DNA of 64,000 nt from Kutzneria viridogrisea (GTDB lineage Bacteria; Actinomycetota; Actinomycetes; Mycobacteriales; Pseudonocardiaceae): assembly GCA_014138725.1 (NCBI GenBank), contig JACJID010000009.1, positions 372,001 through 436,000 of the forward strand, written 5' to 3'. The notes under the pieces were generated by a model. It saw only the letters and a program-made list of their open reading frames with translations, made no database searches and had not been told where the DNA came from. Made by a program: the position numbers and the translations under genes. Below are positions 16,866 to 25,923 of the stretch, piece after piece. Positions within the stretch are counted from its first letter, which is position 1; every line of letters begins with the position of its first letter.

Positions 16866-17680
16866 GTGGCAACCCCGATTGCGTTGCCGTCCCAGTCGGT
16901 GAAGTAGCTCCCGCTGTGCACGGAATAGTCCACAGTGGGCACTGGCAGGTGCTCCACCCGCAGCTTGGCGGAGATCCGGTGCACGAACTCCCAGTCCTCG
17001 CGCGGGTGCACCGAGCGCGGCCGGGCCCACGGGTCGAACCGCAGCCCGGCGAACCGCCGGACCACCACGGCGTTGATGTCCACCCAGGACTCATCGCGGT
17101 GCGCGGCGCGGTTGAACGGCCTGCTGAGCACGTCGAGCTCGGTGCCGTCCTCACGGATGCGGCGCAGCGCGGTGTAGACCAGCCCCGCACCGGAGCGCAG
17201 TGCGGTCAACGAGCGCTCGAGGTGGTCCGGGCGCCATGTGTTGTCGTCGTCCAGGAAGGCGACGAACGGCGACCTGCTCAGCCGCAGCGCGACGTTGCGC
17301 GCGAGGCCGGGGCTGCCGTGGTTGCGGGAGAGCTGGAGCAGCACCACCCTGGGGTCCTCCGGCAGGCCCGCCACCTGGCCGCCGCCATCGTCCACCACGA
17401 GCACGACCAGGTCCCGTTCGGTCTGGTCGAGCGCGCTGTGCACAGCCGCGGCCAACCGCTCCGGACGCCGGAAGGTGGGCATCACGACGCAGACCTGGGC
17501 CGAGGGCAGCGGTGTGAGGGTGCGGGCGAGCCGGGACACCTCGGCGTGCTCGTCGCGCTCGGCGGCGAACCGCTCGGCCGCGAACCGCAGGTGCCACCAG
17601 TTCTCGCCGACCACGTACCGCCCGACCGACTGCCGCAGCAGGTTCTTCACCGGCCTGGGCAGCAGAGCGTACTCCTTCAC
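16862..17680 (-). CDS. Family 2 glycosyltransferase (GT-A fold)
   Basis: 272 residues. After about 65 residues of N-terminal extension comes the GT2 domain: VCVVMPTFRRPERLAAAVHSA, VVLVVDDGGG, NHGSPGLARNVALRLSRSPFVAFLDDDNTW, where DDD is the metal-binding DXD element. HPREDWEFVHRISA near residue 235 fits the acceptor/base region (ED motif). GTG at 17680 overlaps the upstream stop (GTGA). It is cytoplasmic or membrane-associated and adds one sugar of the repeat unit; the sugar cannot be assigned. Confidence 0.85.
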   Translation of the reverse strand: MKEYALLPRPVKNLLRQSVGRYVVGENWWHLRFAAERFAAERDEHAEVSRLARTLTPLPSAQVCVVMPTFRRPERLAAAVHSALDQTERDLVVLVVDDGGGQVAGLPEDPRVVLLQLSRNHGSPGLARNVALRLSRSPFVAFLDDDNTWRPDHLERSLTALRSGAGLVYTALRRIREDGTELDVLSRPFNRAAHRDESWVDINAVVVRRFAGLRFDPWARPRSVHPREDWEFVHRISAKLRVEHLPVPTVDYSVHSGSYFTDWDGNAIGVAT

Positions 17681-18639
17681 ACGCGGCCTCCAATCGCACC
17701 GGACACCCGGACTCGGGCGCGGAAGTCCTGTGGTGCCGCCGGATTGGTGGGCACCCCCTTGACCAGTGCGGCGCGCCCGCGCCACAGCTCGGTCAGCGCG
17801 CGCTGGTGCGTGCCACGCCCCAGCGGCAGCCGGATCAGCTGTGCCAGCAGCAGGACCGCCCACACGAGCACCGCGTCCCGGCTGCTCTCCCAGCGGGCGA
17901 TGTGCACGACCTTGTTCGTGGTGACCTGCGCCCACAGTGCGGGCGAGGTCGCCGCCTCCCCGCCTCGGTGCGTCGCCTTCGCGGCGGGGAACTGCCGCAC
18001 CTTCCAGCCCGCGTCGATGACGCGGCGGCAGTAGTCGACCTCTTCCGAGTACAGGAAGAGATCCGCCTGCCACGGACCGATGAGCCGGCGCACCCGCGCG
18101 GGCACGAGCAGCACCGCGCCGTTGGCCCAGTCAGCGTCCACGATCCGGTTGCGCTGCTGCGGGGTCAGGTCCAACCGCTCGCCGAACTGCCCGGCACGGG
18201 CCCCGAGCAGCGCCTCGGCGATCGCCCGCGAGGCGGTGGGGCGGCGGCGCAGCGTGGGCTCCGCACTGCCGTCCGGACGGCACACCACGGGCACGGCAAC
18301 CCCGGTCGTGCCGTCCGCGCAACCGTCGAGCAGCGCACGGGCACAACCTCGGTGCAGCCGCACATCGGCGTTGAGCACGAACAGCGCCTCATCCGGCTCG
18401 GCGAGCTCGGCGCAGGCGTTGATGGCCGCCGCGTAGCCGAGGTTGGCACCGGTCTCGATCACGGTCGCCGTGGGCGCGAGCTCGCGCACCAGGTCGGCAC
18501 TGCCGTCGCTGGAGGCGTTGTCGGCGACGACGAGCCGCCATTGGTCCACATCGGACATTCCGTCCGGCAGGCTGTCGATCAACCGGGGCAGCTCGGCCGC
18601 GGAGTTGTACGTGACGACGGCGACGAGGACTTTGCTCAC
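17677..18639 (-). CDS. Family 2 glycosyltransferase (rhamnosyltransferase-like)
   Basis: 320 residues. Its GT2 core is VLVAVVTYNSAAELPRLIDSL, LVVADNASSDGSADLVREL, NLGYAAAINAC, LFVLNADVRLHRG (DXD-like NADV) and FLYSEEVDYCRRV (the ED base region). This pattern is common in actinobacterial rhamnosyl- and galactofuranosyl-transferase relatives. A C-terminal membrane-associated segment lies in LVWAVLLLAQLIRLPLG. GTG at 18639 overlaps the upstream Wzy stop by 4 nt. Confidence 0.85.
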   Translation of the reverse strand: MSKVLVAVVTYNSAAELPRLIDSLPDGMSDVDQWRLVVADNASSDGSADLVRELAPTATVIETGANLGYAAAINACAELAEPDEALFVLNADVRLHRGCARALLDGCADGTTGVAVPVVCRPDGSAEPTLRRRPTASRAIAEALLGARAGQFGERLDLTPQQRNRIVDADWANGAVLLVPARVRRLIGPWQADLFLYSEEVDYCRRVIDAGWKVRQFPAAKATHRGGEAATSPALWAQVTTNKVVHIARWESSRDAVLVWAVLLLAQLIRLPLGRGTHQRALTELWRGRAALVKGVPTNPAAPQDFRARVRVSGAIGGRV

Positions 18640-19961
18640 GGGGTCACTTCCTGCTGGCGGACCATGGCGTACACGGCACCAGCCATGGCGGTCAACACCA
18701 CGGACATGCCCGCGAACTGCGGGAAGGCGAGCCCGTCGTAGGTGCCGAAACTGATGGCGCTGACCAGCAGCGCGACAACCAGCGCCCACGCGGCGTCGCG
18801 CAGCGGCTCCGGGGTCGTGGACTTCTTGCCCAGCCACACCTTGAACATCCACCGCAGCGGCACGAACAGCAGCCCGAGCAGGGCGATGACCCCGAACGCT
18901 CCGGACTCGACGGTGGTGAGCAGGTACTGGTTGTCCAGGAAGGGCTGGACCGGCGTGATGTAGGTGCCGAAGCCCTGCCCGCCCAGTGGTTTGTCCAGGA
19001 AGTGCGTCCAGACGTAGTCGTACTTGGTCAGCCGCGACCAGATGCTGCTGTCCTTGCTGGAACCGGCGACCGTGCTGACCAGGACGTCGATCAGCTTCGG
19101 CTCGATGGCGCCTGCCAGCAGCACCACCGAGCCGAGCAGGCCGACCGAGAGCAGCCAGCGCACCAAGCCGAAGCGCGGCAACAGGAACAGCGCGACCACG
19201 ACCAAGCCGAGCAGTCCGGTTCGGGAGATCGACACCAGCGGTCCGCCGACCAGCACGGCGGCGCAGGCCCACCAGAACACCGTGTACTTGGTGTGCCGCG
19301 CCAGGTAGATGGCAAGCGGCAGCGCGACCACGGAGGTGGCGGCCAGTTCGATCGGGTGGTTGGCGAAGCCGGAAGCGCGTGCGAGCCCGCCGCGCAACAG
19401 GTCCTGGATGTTCACCGTCTGAGCGGTGAGCCCGGGAAAGACCGTGAGGGGCCGCAGGTTCAGGCCGACCACGAACTGCAGCACGGCGGCCAGCGCGGAG
19501 GCGGAGAAGCCGATGACCGCGGCACCGAACAGGATGCGCAGTGCACGGGGGTCGCGGATCGTGTCGCAGATGAGCAGCGCGGCGCCGAGGGAGAGCACGA
19601 GCAGCATGGCGGCGCGGTCAGCGGCAGCGATGCGGAAGTCGTCGACCCCGCCGAGGAAGGCGAGCGTGTCCGCGGCGGCGAACAGCACGAGCGCGAGCAG
19701 CAGCACGCGCCGCATCGGGTTCGGGCTGGTGTCCATGCCCGACCGGCAGAAGAACCTGGCCGCCAGCCACCACACGAGGCAGCCACCGGCGACCAGCCTG
19801 GCCGGGGTGATCGCGCCACCACCGCCGGCCAGCACGTTGTTCTGCGGCAGGGCGAGCGCGAGCAGGTAGACCGCGAGCACGGCCTGCGGCGAGAGCCGGA
19901 GGACCGAAGCGACCCCGGGCGTCCCGGCAGCGGACCGGTTCGGGGTCGCTGCCGCGGTCAT
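18636..19961 (-). CDS. Wzy-like O-antigen polymerase/ligase family membrane protein
   Basis: 441 residues with about 10-12 hydrophobic segments. A large exported loop near residues 285-345 (SSIWSRLTKYDYVWTHF, LGGQGFGTYITPVQPF, DNQYLLTTVESGAFG) has the arrangement of the Wzy_C/O-antigen ligase domain. VSISRTGLLGLVVVALFLLP precedes it. It should polymerise or ligate undecaprenyl-linked repeats outside the membrane. ATG at 19961 overlaps the Wzz-like stop (ATGA). Confidence 0.85.
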   Translation of the reverse strand: MTAAATPNRSAAGTPGVASVLRLSPQAVLAVYLLALALPQNNVLAGGGGAITPARLVAGGCLVWWLAARFFCRSGMDTSPNPMRRVLLLALVLFAAADTLAFLGGVDDFRIAAADRAAMLLVLSLGAALLICDTIRDPRALRILFGAAVIGFSASALAAVLQFVVGLNLRPLTVFPGLTAQTVNIQDLLRGGLARASGFANHPIELAATSVVALPLAIYLARHTKYTVFWWACAAVLVGGPLVSISRTGLLGLVVVALFLLPRFGLVRWLLSVGLLGSVVLLAGAIEPKLIDVLVSTVAGSSKDSSIWSRLTKYDYVWTHFLDKPLGGQGFGTYITPVQPFLDNQYLLTTVESGAFGVIALLGLLFVPLRWMFKVWLGKKSTTPEPLRDAAWALVVALLVSAISFGTYDGLAFPQFAGMSVVLTAMAGAVYAMVRQQEVTP

Positions 19962-20782
19962 CGGTCTTGTCCTCCGTTGGGCCCGTTGTCCGCCCGGACC
20001 GGGGAGAACTTGACCGTCGGCGACTCGTCCCTGATCACCGGCACGTCCACCGGCTTGTCCGGCAGCGGGGGCAGCACGCCCTGCCGGTGCTCCGGCTCGG
20101 TCTCGGCCCTGGCCCCGGTGTTGCCGAACAGGCTGGTGGCCTTCTCCGCCACGGCCTTGGCCGCGGCAGCCTTGCGGCGGGCCAGGACGCGGTCGGCCAC
20201 CACGATGCCCAGCACGCCGAGCACCAGCCCGAGCGCCGCGACCAGGCCGACGGCCCGGTACTGCGAGGCGCGTGTGGTGGTCGCGTCGGCCGCGGGCAGC
20301 ACCTCGGTCAGCGTCAGCCGCTGGGTCGGGTCCACCTTGGCGGCGTCCTGCCGGTTCTTCAGCTCGGTGACCGCGCGCTGGTGCACGACCTGCGCCGACT
20401 TCACCGCGCCGCCCGCGGACCGGTCGGTCACCGTGATCGTGATGAACGGGCTGTCGGTCTGCGAGGTGTCGGTGGCCCCGTTGCCGTTGGTGACCTGGAT
20501 GGACCCGGTCGCGCCCGCTGCGGTGTACTCGTCAGCGGTCTGCGGGGCGGTCAGCACCGTCACCAGCAGTGCGGCCATCTGCGACTGCGACTTGTCCGCC
20601 GAGGTGTACGGGTTCTGCACGTTGGTGTTGCTGGTCGGCGTGACGAGGCTGATCGCGGTGACCTTGAACTGCTGGGGCACCAGGAAGACCACGGCGCCGA
20701 CGAGCACCACGAGCACTGCCGCCACCGCGGCGGTCAGCTCCCACCGCCGTCGCAGCACTCGCACGATGTCCAAGGCGTCCAC
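19958..20782 (-). CDS. Wzz/YveK-type polysaccharide chain-length regulator
   Basis: 274 residues with two membrane helices flanking an extracytoplasmic domain: near residues 15-35 (LTAAVAAVLVVLVGAVVFLV) and near 175-195 (GLVAALGLVLGVLGIVVADRV). DALDIVRVLRRRWEL at the start is the Wzz signature. The C-terminal tail is charged and Pro-rich with no Walker motif, and no BY-kinase gene lies in the window. GTG at 20782 opens the gene after a 53-nt gap, the largest within this run of genes. Confidence 0.82.
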   Translation of the reverse strand: MDALDIVRVLRRRWELTAAVAAVLVVLVGAVVFLVPQQFKVTAISLVTPTSNTNVQNPYTSADKSQSQMAALLVTVLTAPQTADEYTAAGATGSIQVTNGNGATDTSQTDSPFITITVTDRSAGGAVKSAQVVHQRAVTELKNRQDAAKVDPTQRLTLTEVLPAADATTTRASQYRAVGLVAALGLVLGVLGIVVADRVLARRKAAAAKAVAEKATSLFGNTGARAETEPEHRQGVLPPLPDKPVDVPVIRDESPTVKFSPVRADNGPNGGQDR

Positions 20783-20835
20783 GTCCGTCGTCCCTTTCGT
20801 TCACCACGTCGCCGTGGCGACCTGTTGTCTGGAGT

Positions 20836-21792
20836 TCACTTGTGCCCGGCTCGGCCTCGGCCGGCCGCGGCGATCCTCGCACCGTCGATCACGGCGCGGG
20901 CCACGTTGCGCGCCATCGGTGCCGCGTTCTCGCGCAGCCACGGGCGCAGTGCCAACAGTGCCAGTACCTGCTCCTGTCTTCGCAGGGGAGCCCCGGTAAC
21001 GGCGCGCAGGTACCAGCCCGCCTCCTCCACGTTGGGCATGACGATGCTCTTGCGGTCGGTGCGCTGGGTCCGGTACCAGTCGCGGGAGGACACCGACTGG
21101 GTCAGCCGCCGGTCGTGCAGCCGGTGCAGCAGCAGTTCCTCACGAACCTCGGTGAAACGCCCGTACAGGGCCAATTCGGCGATGAGGATCCGGTCGTTGT
21201 TCTTCACCGGCGGCAACAGGTGGGTGCGCAGCAGCACGTCCCGGTGGTACAGGCCGTAGCAGTGGTAGTTCTCGTGCCGCATGCCGATCAGGTCGCGCAG
21301 CCGGACCAGCGGGTCCGGGTGGTCGGTGCGGCACGGGTTGTGCCAGCGGCCGATGGTCTGCCCCTCGGCGTTGATCTGCCTGGCCGAGGTGAACGACAGC
21401 ACCGCGTCCGGGTTGCCCACCAGCGCCTCGTACATCTTGCGCAGCCGGTCCGGCTCGTAGGCGTCGTCGGAGGCGGCCCAGGTGAAGTACCGCCCGCCCG
21501 CCTCGCGCACCAGCAGGTTGTGGTTGCCGGTCGAGCCGAGGTTGCGCTCGCGCCTGCGGTAGTGCACCCGCTTGTCCTTGCGGGCCAGTTCGCGGCAGAT
21601 CTCCTCGGTGCCGTCGGTCGAGCAGTTGTCCCCGATCCACAGCTCGAAGTCCACGTCGCGCTGCGCCAGCAACGCCTCCAGCGCGGTGCCGAGGTACGGC
21701 TCTCCGTTGTAGACGGGCAGGCCGACCGAGACCGGCGCCGGGGTGACCCGGACAAGCGGTGGCGCCTGCTTCGGCGCTGCTTCCCTGTTCAC
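20836..21792 (-). CDS. Family 2 glycosyltransferase
   Basis: 318 residues with a GT2 domain: VSVGLPVYNGEPYLGTALEAL, FELWIGDNCSTDGTEEICREL, NLGSTGNHNLLVREA and YFTWAASDDAYEPDRL, whose SDD/DD is the metal site. The middle RHENYHCYGLYHRDVLLRT region resembles many capsule glucosyl/rhamnosyl-transferases. GTG at 21792 overlaps the methyltransferase stop (GTGA). Sugar specificity is unknown. Confidence 0.85.
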   Translation of the reverse strand: MNREAAPKQAPPLVRVTPAPVSVGLPVYNGEPYLGTALEALLAQRDVDFELWIGDNCSTDGTEEICRELARKDKRVHYRRRERNLGSTGNHNLLVREAGGRYFTWAASDDAYEPDRLRKMYEALVGNPDAVLSFTSARQINAEGQTIGRWHNPCRTDHPDPLVRLRDLIGMRHENYHCYGLYHRDVLLRTHLLPPVKNNDRILIAELALYGRFTEVREELLLHRLHDRRLTQSVSSRDWYRTQRTDRKSIVMPNVEEAGWYLRAVTGAPLRRQEQVLALLALRPWLRENAAPMARNVARAVIDGARIAAAGRGRAGHK

Positions 21793-22913
21793 CGGGCCTC
21801 CTCGGGTACCGATCGCGGCGGGTACGGGATGGTGGGTACAGGTTCGGCCACCACCCAGCGATCGGCAAGGGTCGGGAACGAGTCCCTGACCTCGTCGATC
21901 AGGTCGGGCAGGAAGAGCAGCACGGCGGCCGGGTCGGCCTCGACCAGTTCCGCCGGGCTGATCACCGGGATGGCGGTGCCCGGCATCCGGCGGCCCCACT
22001 TGCCCGGTGCGGCATCGGCCACCGCGGGCAGCAGGTCCGCGTCCACACCGGCGCGGCAGAGCAGGGCCACGGCCCGGGACGCCGCCCCATAGCCGACAAC
22101 CGGCCTGCGATCTGTCGTCTCCAGCCAGCGCCGCAACTCCCCGGCGCTGCGGTGGGCAGTGCGCTGCAACCCGGCCACGACCTCGGCGTCGAGCACTCCC
22201 ACCTCGATCTCCTCCGCCATCAAGTCGGTGACCGACGTGTCTGGGGTCCCGCCCACACCGGCCGCGAGCAACACCGTGCCGCCGTACAGGTCGAACCGCC
22301 ACGCCGACCGCGCGACCAGTCCAGCGGAGGTCAGCATCGAGATCAGCGCCGGCGTCGAGTAGTAGGCGAAATGCCCGTGTCGCAGAGCGTTCCACTGTCC
22401 ACTTCGGATGATCGTAGCGAGTGAGTGGTACTGCACGAGCAGCACTCCACCCGAGGTGAGGCGGGCGGCCCGCTCCGCGATCGCCGCCGCCTGGTCCGCG
22501 TGGTGCATCAGGCCGAAGCAGTCCAGCACCACGTCCGCGGGCTCACCGTCCGCGACCTCCACGAGTCCGTGCCCGGTCAGCATCGGCAACCACGTCCCGC
22601 CGTGCGGGCTGCCGTACTCCGCGACCGTCCTGCCCGCGCCGAGCAGACCCGCCGCAGCCACCCGGCGCACCGCGTCCTCCGCCTGCGCCACCAACGCCGC
22701 TGGCTCGACGCCGCGCGGCTCGTCGGGCGTGGTCGGGTCCTCGACCAGTTGCGCCAGCCCGCAGTCCGCGCAGAGCCACATCCTCAGCGGGTGGACCGGA
22801 TCCGGGCCCTGGTCGACCGCCAACGGGAACGCGTCGCAGGCCGGCTGCCGCCCCAGGTCGAGCACCAGCTCACCGCGTGTGCCGTGACAGGCCCGGCAGC
22901 CGTGGCTCAGCAC
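21789..22913 (-). CDS. C-methyltransferase-like protein (zinc-binding N-terminus, SAM domain)
   Basis: 374 residues in the architecture of nucleotide-sugar C-methyltransferases. The N-terminal zinc module has CRACHG near residue 6 and LCADCGLAQLV near 48. The central methyltransferase-like domain has VAEYGSPHGGTWLPML and VVLDCFGLMHHADQAAAIAER. The C-terminal domain has VVGYGAASRAVALLCRAG and ISPAELVEADPAAVL. The SAM-binding motif departs from the common EIGSNDG, so activity needs proof. GTG at 22913 lies only 20 bp from the divergent epimerase start. It is the smaller of two such proteins in the locus. Confidence 0.75.
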   Translation of the reverse strand: MLSHGCRACHGTRGELVLDLGRQPACDAFPLAVDQGPDPVHPLRMWLCADCGLAQLVEDPTTPDEPRGVEPAALVAQAEDAVRRVAAAGLLGAGRTVAEYGSPHGGTWLPMLTGHGLVEVADGEPADVVLDCFGLMHHADQAAAIAERAARLTSGGVLLVQYHSLATIIRSGQWNALRHGHFAYYSTPALISMLTSAGLVARSAWRFDLYGGTVLLAAGVGGTPDTSVTDLMAEEIEVGVLDAEVVAGLQRTAHRSAGELRRWLETTDRRPVVGYGAASRAVALLCRAGVDADLLPAVADAAPGKWGRRMPGTAIPVISPAELVEADPAAVLLFLPDLIDEVRDSFPTLADRWVVAEPVPTIPYPPRSVPEEAR

Positions 22914-22933
22914 GGTTCGTCCATGATGGACAC

Positions 22934-23470
22934 GTGCAGGTAGAAACCACGTCGCTGGCAGGCGTTCTGCTGTTCGTGCCCACCCCGCACCGCGATGACC
23001 GCGGGCTGTTCACCCGCACGTTCGACGCCGAGGTCGCCGCGGAGCACGGCATCGAGGCGAGGGGCTTCCTGCAGGACTCGCAGTCCCGCTCGCGCCTTGG
23101 CGTGGTTCGCGGGCTGCACGGCCGCTCCGGGCGTGGTGAGGCCAAGCTCGTGCGCTGTGCCCACGGCGCGGTGTGGGACGTGCTGGTCGATGCCCGCGCC
23201 GATTCGCCGACCTTCGGCCGACACGAGGCGTTCCGGCTGGACGACAACGACTTCCACCAGCTCTACGTGCCGCCGGGCATGCTGCACGGCTTTCAGGCGC
23301 TGACCGACTTCGCCGACGTGTGCTACCGCATCGATCGGCCGCACGACCCCAGCGAGGACGTCGCCGTCCGGTTCGACGACCCTGAGCTGGGCATCCACTG
23401 GCCGCTGCCGGTGTCGGTGATCAGCCACCGCGACTCCGGCGCCGGGGCGTGGGCGGACCTGGTGGGCTGA
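22934..23470 (+). CDS. dTDP-4-dehydrorhamnose 3,5-epimerase-like (RmlC family) protein
   Basis: 178 residues with a cupin core: LFVPTPHRDDRGLFTRTF, LGVVRGLHGRSGRGEAKLVRC (catalytic His region), VWDVLVDARADSPTFGRHEAF, LYVPPGMLHGFQALTD and YRIDRPHDPSED. These match RmlC, which epimerises C3 and C5 of 4-keto sugars. The start is GTG at 22934, which leaves only 20 bp to the divergent methyltransferase start, so at least one mRNA is probably leaderless. It is the only plus-strand gene in the polysaccharide locus. RmlA and RmlB genes are not present here. Confidence 0.85.
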   Translation: MQVETTSLAGVLLFVPTPHRDDRGLFTRTFDAEVAAEHGIEARGFLQDSQSRSRLGVVRGLHGRSGRGEAKLVRCAHGAVWDVLVDARADSPTFGRHEAFRLDDNDFHQLYVPPGMLHGFQALTDFADVCYRIDRPHDPSEDVAVRFDDPELGIHWPLPVSVISHRDSGAGAWADLVG

Positions 23471-23472
23471 GG

Positions 23473-24498
23473 TCACTGGCGCACCGGCCTCAGGTCCGCG
23501 GCGATCTGCCCCGCCGCACGGCGGTCGGAGAGCCTGGCCAGCCTGGTGAACCGACGGTCGAAGTCCTCGCGGGTGAGGCCGTGCCTCCTGTAGTGCTCGG
23601 AGAGCTCCACCGCACCCGCCTTGACCGTCCAGCGGGTGCGGTGCTCCGGCAGTGCTGACCGGATCCGGGAGAAGTCGACCCGGTAGGACCTCGGGTCGGC
23701 GCCCGCCTCGCCGGTGATCACCAGTCGCGAGCCGGGGACCGCCTCGACCACCTCCGCGGCGATCTGCGCCACCGTGAGGTTGTTGTCCTCCGTGCCGACG
23801 TTGAAGGCCCGGCAGTGCACTGCCTCGCGTGGTGCCACCAGCGCGGCGGCGAAGGCGTCGGCGATGTCCGCGGCGTGCACCAGGGGACGCCAGGGCGTGC
23901 CGTCGGAGAGCACGCGCACCTCGCCGGTGAGCACGGCGTGGCCGACCAGGTTGTTCAGCACGATGTCGGCGCGCAGCCTCGGCGAGAACCCGAATGCCGT
24001 CGCGTTGCGCAGGAAGACCGGAGTGAAGTCCTCATCCGCCAGGTCGAGCAGGTCGTCTTCGACCCGGACCTTGCTCTCGGCGTACGGCGTGACTGGGTGC
24101 AGCGGGGCGTCCTCGTTGACCAGATCCTCACCTGCCGCGCCGTACACCGAGCAGGTCGAGGCGTACAGGAAGCGCCTGACCCCGCTGTCCTTGGCGAGCC
24201 GGGCAAGGCGGACCGAAGCGTGGTGGTTGATGTCGTAGGTCAGCTCCGGCGCCAACGAGCCCAGCGGGTCGTTCGACAGAGCCGCGAGGTGGATCACCGC
24301 GTCAACGCCAGCCAGCTGAGCTGCGGTGACGTCACGCAGGTCGACCAGGGGTCCAGCGGGGTCCGCCGGTGCTGGACCCAGCACGCAGTCGGCGAACAGC
24401 GCAGAGTCCAGGCCGAGCACCTCGTGGCCAGCGGCGGCCAGCACGGGGGCCATCACGCTCCCGAGGTAGCCCTGGTGACCGGTCAGCAGAACCCGCAT
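23473..24498 (-). CDS. NAD-dependent nucleotide-sugar epimerase/dehydratase
   Basis: 341 residues, extended SDR. The Rossmann motif is LLTGHQGYLGSVMAPVL at the N-terminus. It also has VIHLAALSNDPLG, the catalytic FLYASTCSVYGAAGE, YAESKVRVE (YxxxK) and LRNATAFGFSPRLRADIVLNNL, which fits substrate positioning. ATG at 24498 is 1 nt from the PIG-L stop. Possible roles are 4-reduction, epimerisation or dehydration of a CDP- or dTDP-sugar. Which one cannot be decided from motifs. Confidence 0.85.
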   Translation of the reverse strand: MRVLLTGHQGYLGSVMAPVLAAAGHEVLGLDSALFADCVLGPAPADPAGPLVDLRDVTAAQLAGVDAVIHLAALSNDPLGSLAPELTYDINHHASVRLARLAKDSGVRRFLYASTCSVYGAAGEDLVNEDAPLHPVTPYAESKVRVEDDLLDLADEDFTPVFLRNATAFGFSPRLRADIVLNNLVGHAVLTGEVRVLSDGTPWRPLVHAADIADAFAAALVAPREAVHCRAFNVGTEDNNLTVAQIAAEVVEAVPGSRLVITGEAGADPRSYRVDFSRIRSALPEHRTRWTVKAGAVELSEHYRRHGLTREDFDRRFTRLARLSDRRAAGQIAADLRPVRQ

Positions 24499-24499
24499 C

Positions 24500-25150
24500 T
24501 CACTCCCCACCGAGATCCAGTACGAACTTGTCCCCGAAGAACGCTTCGGCATACCTGCTGCGGCATTGCACTCCTCGTAGGCGTGCGAGCCCGAGGAACG
24601 ACTCGTCGTCGAACCAGTCGCGAGCCGCCTGAGACGGGTAGTGCTCGTGTAGCAAGGCGACCTTGCGGCGCGCGAGCTCCTCGGTCAGCGGCAAGTAACA
24701 GGTGGGCTGCCCCAGGTCGCCGTCCCACTTGAGGATCTCGTAGCCCAGGACCAGGTGGTCGCGGAACGCGGTCGGAACCAGCTCCGCGAGGACGCGGTGG
24801 TCCTGATGTGCGTCGCCAGCGCTCGGCGCGAACACCACATCTGGATCGATTCTGGTGCGTAAATCCTCAACAGCTTGCTTCGCCGCCGCCCAGTTCGCCG
24901 GGATCCTGCCATCGGGCAGGTCGAGCACGGTCAGCTCCACCTTCGCCTCCGGGCAGAAGGCCGTCAGAGCGGCCCACTCCTCGGTCGCACGAGCCGTGCC
25001 GCCCCCGGTCAGCACCAGTGCGTGCACGGTCAGGCCCGGGTTGGCGGTGGAGATGCGCAGCAGCGTTCCTCCAGCACCGATGGCTATGTCGTCGCAGTGT
25101 GCGCCGAGCACAGCCACTGATCGGACCGGACCGGGTCGCAGGTGCTTCAT
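24500..25150 (-). CDS. PIG-L (LmbE-like) family deacetylase
   Basis: 216 residues with the zinc-site motif VLGAHCDDIAIGAGGTLLR (HxDD) near residue 18 and DAHQDHRVLAELV with the second His near residue 113. The family removes N-acetyl groups from GlcNAc-type substrates such as GlcNAc-PI, GlcNAc-inositol and sugar lipids. Here it sits between a cytidylyltransferase-like and an epimerase gene with 1-4 nt spacing, so it likely acts on a nucleotide-sugar or lipid-linked sugar of this pathway. That target is inference. Confidence 0.85.
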   Translation of the reverse strand: MKHLRPGPVRSVAVLGAHCDDIAIGAGGTLLRISTANPGLTVHALVLTGGGTARATEEWAALTAFCPEAKVELTVLDLPDGRIPANWAAAKQAVEDLRTRIDPDVVFAPSAGDAHQDHRVLAELVPTAFRDHLVLGYEILKWDGDLGQPTCYLPLTEELARRKVALLHEHYPSQAARDWFDDESFLGLARLRGVQCRSRYAEAFFGDKFVLDLGGE

Positions 25151-25923
25151 CGCTGCTCCCAGAGCATCCAGGGACGGTCACCCGAACTGTATGCGGCGTC
25201 CAGCGCCGCGCGTTCCTTGACCGTGTCGGCGGGCTGCCAGAAGCCGCGGTACGGGTAGGCCATCAGCCGCCCGTCCTTCGCCAACGCCCCGCAGGCGTCC
25301 TCCACCAGGTCGCCGTTCTCAGGCAGGTGCTCGAACACGTCCTGTCTGAGCACGAAGTAGCCGCCGTTCTCCCACAGCGGCAGATTGCTCACAGGCGTGA
25401 TGCCCGTCACTCCGTCGTTGCCGTCGAGCTCCACGCAGTGGAAGGAGGACTGGGGCGGCACCACCATCATCGACGCGCCCGCGTTCGAGGCCTCGAACCT
25501 GTCGACCATCTTGTCAAGCGGCGCGTCGGTCAGTACGTCGGCGTAGTTGGCGAGAAAGACCTGCTCGTCCTGAACGAGGTGGCGCACCTTGCGCAACCGC
25601 TCTCCGATGGGCGAGTTGATCCCCGTGTGCACGAAGGTGATCGACCAGTCGCTGATGTCCGTGGAGAGCAGCTGCACCTGGCCGTCACGCAGCACGAAGT
25701 CGTTGGAGGCGGTCTCCCGGTAGTCCAGGAAGAAGTTCTTGATGTGGTGCCCGCCGTAGCCGAGGCAGAGCACGAAGTCGGTGTGCCCGAAGTGAGCGTA
25801 GTAGCGCATGACGTGCCACAGCAGGGGGCGCGGACCGACCAACTGCATCGGCTTGGGGATGTCGTCCGCCGTGCCGTTGCGCATACGCATCCCGTATCCG
25901 CCGCAGAACAGCACGACCTTCAC
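25147..25923 (-). CDS. Nucleotidyltransferase, glucose-1-phosphate cytidylyltransferase-like
   Basis: 258 residues with the sugar-nucleotidyltransferase start VVLFCGGYGMRMRNGT, then IPKPMQLVGPRPLLWHVMRYY, FVLCLGYGGHHIKNFF, which is characteristic of RfbF/CDP-glucose synthases, and FLANYADVLTDAPLD. It ends FWQPADTVKERAALD. GTG at 25923 overlaps the methyltransferase stop. If the assignment holds, it makes a CDP-hexose for the downstream enzymes. No CDP-glucose 4,6-dehydratase is evident in the window. Confidence 0.82.
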   Translation of the reverse strand: MKVVLFCGGYGMRMRNGTADDIPKPMQLVGPRPLLWHVMRYYAHFGHTDFVLCLGYGGHHIKNFFLDYRETASNDFVLRDGQVQLLSTDISDWSITFVHTGINSPIGERLRKVRHLVQDEQVFLANYADVLTDAPLDKMVDRFEASNAGASMMVVPPQSSFHCVELDGNDGVTGITPVSNLPLWENGGYFVLRQDVFEHLPENGDLVEDACGALAKDGRLMAYPYRGFWQPADTVKERAALDAAYSSGDRPWMLWEQR

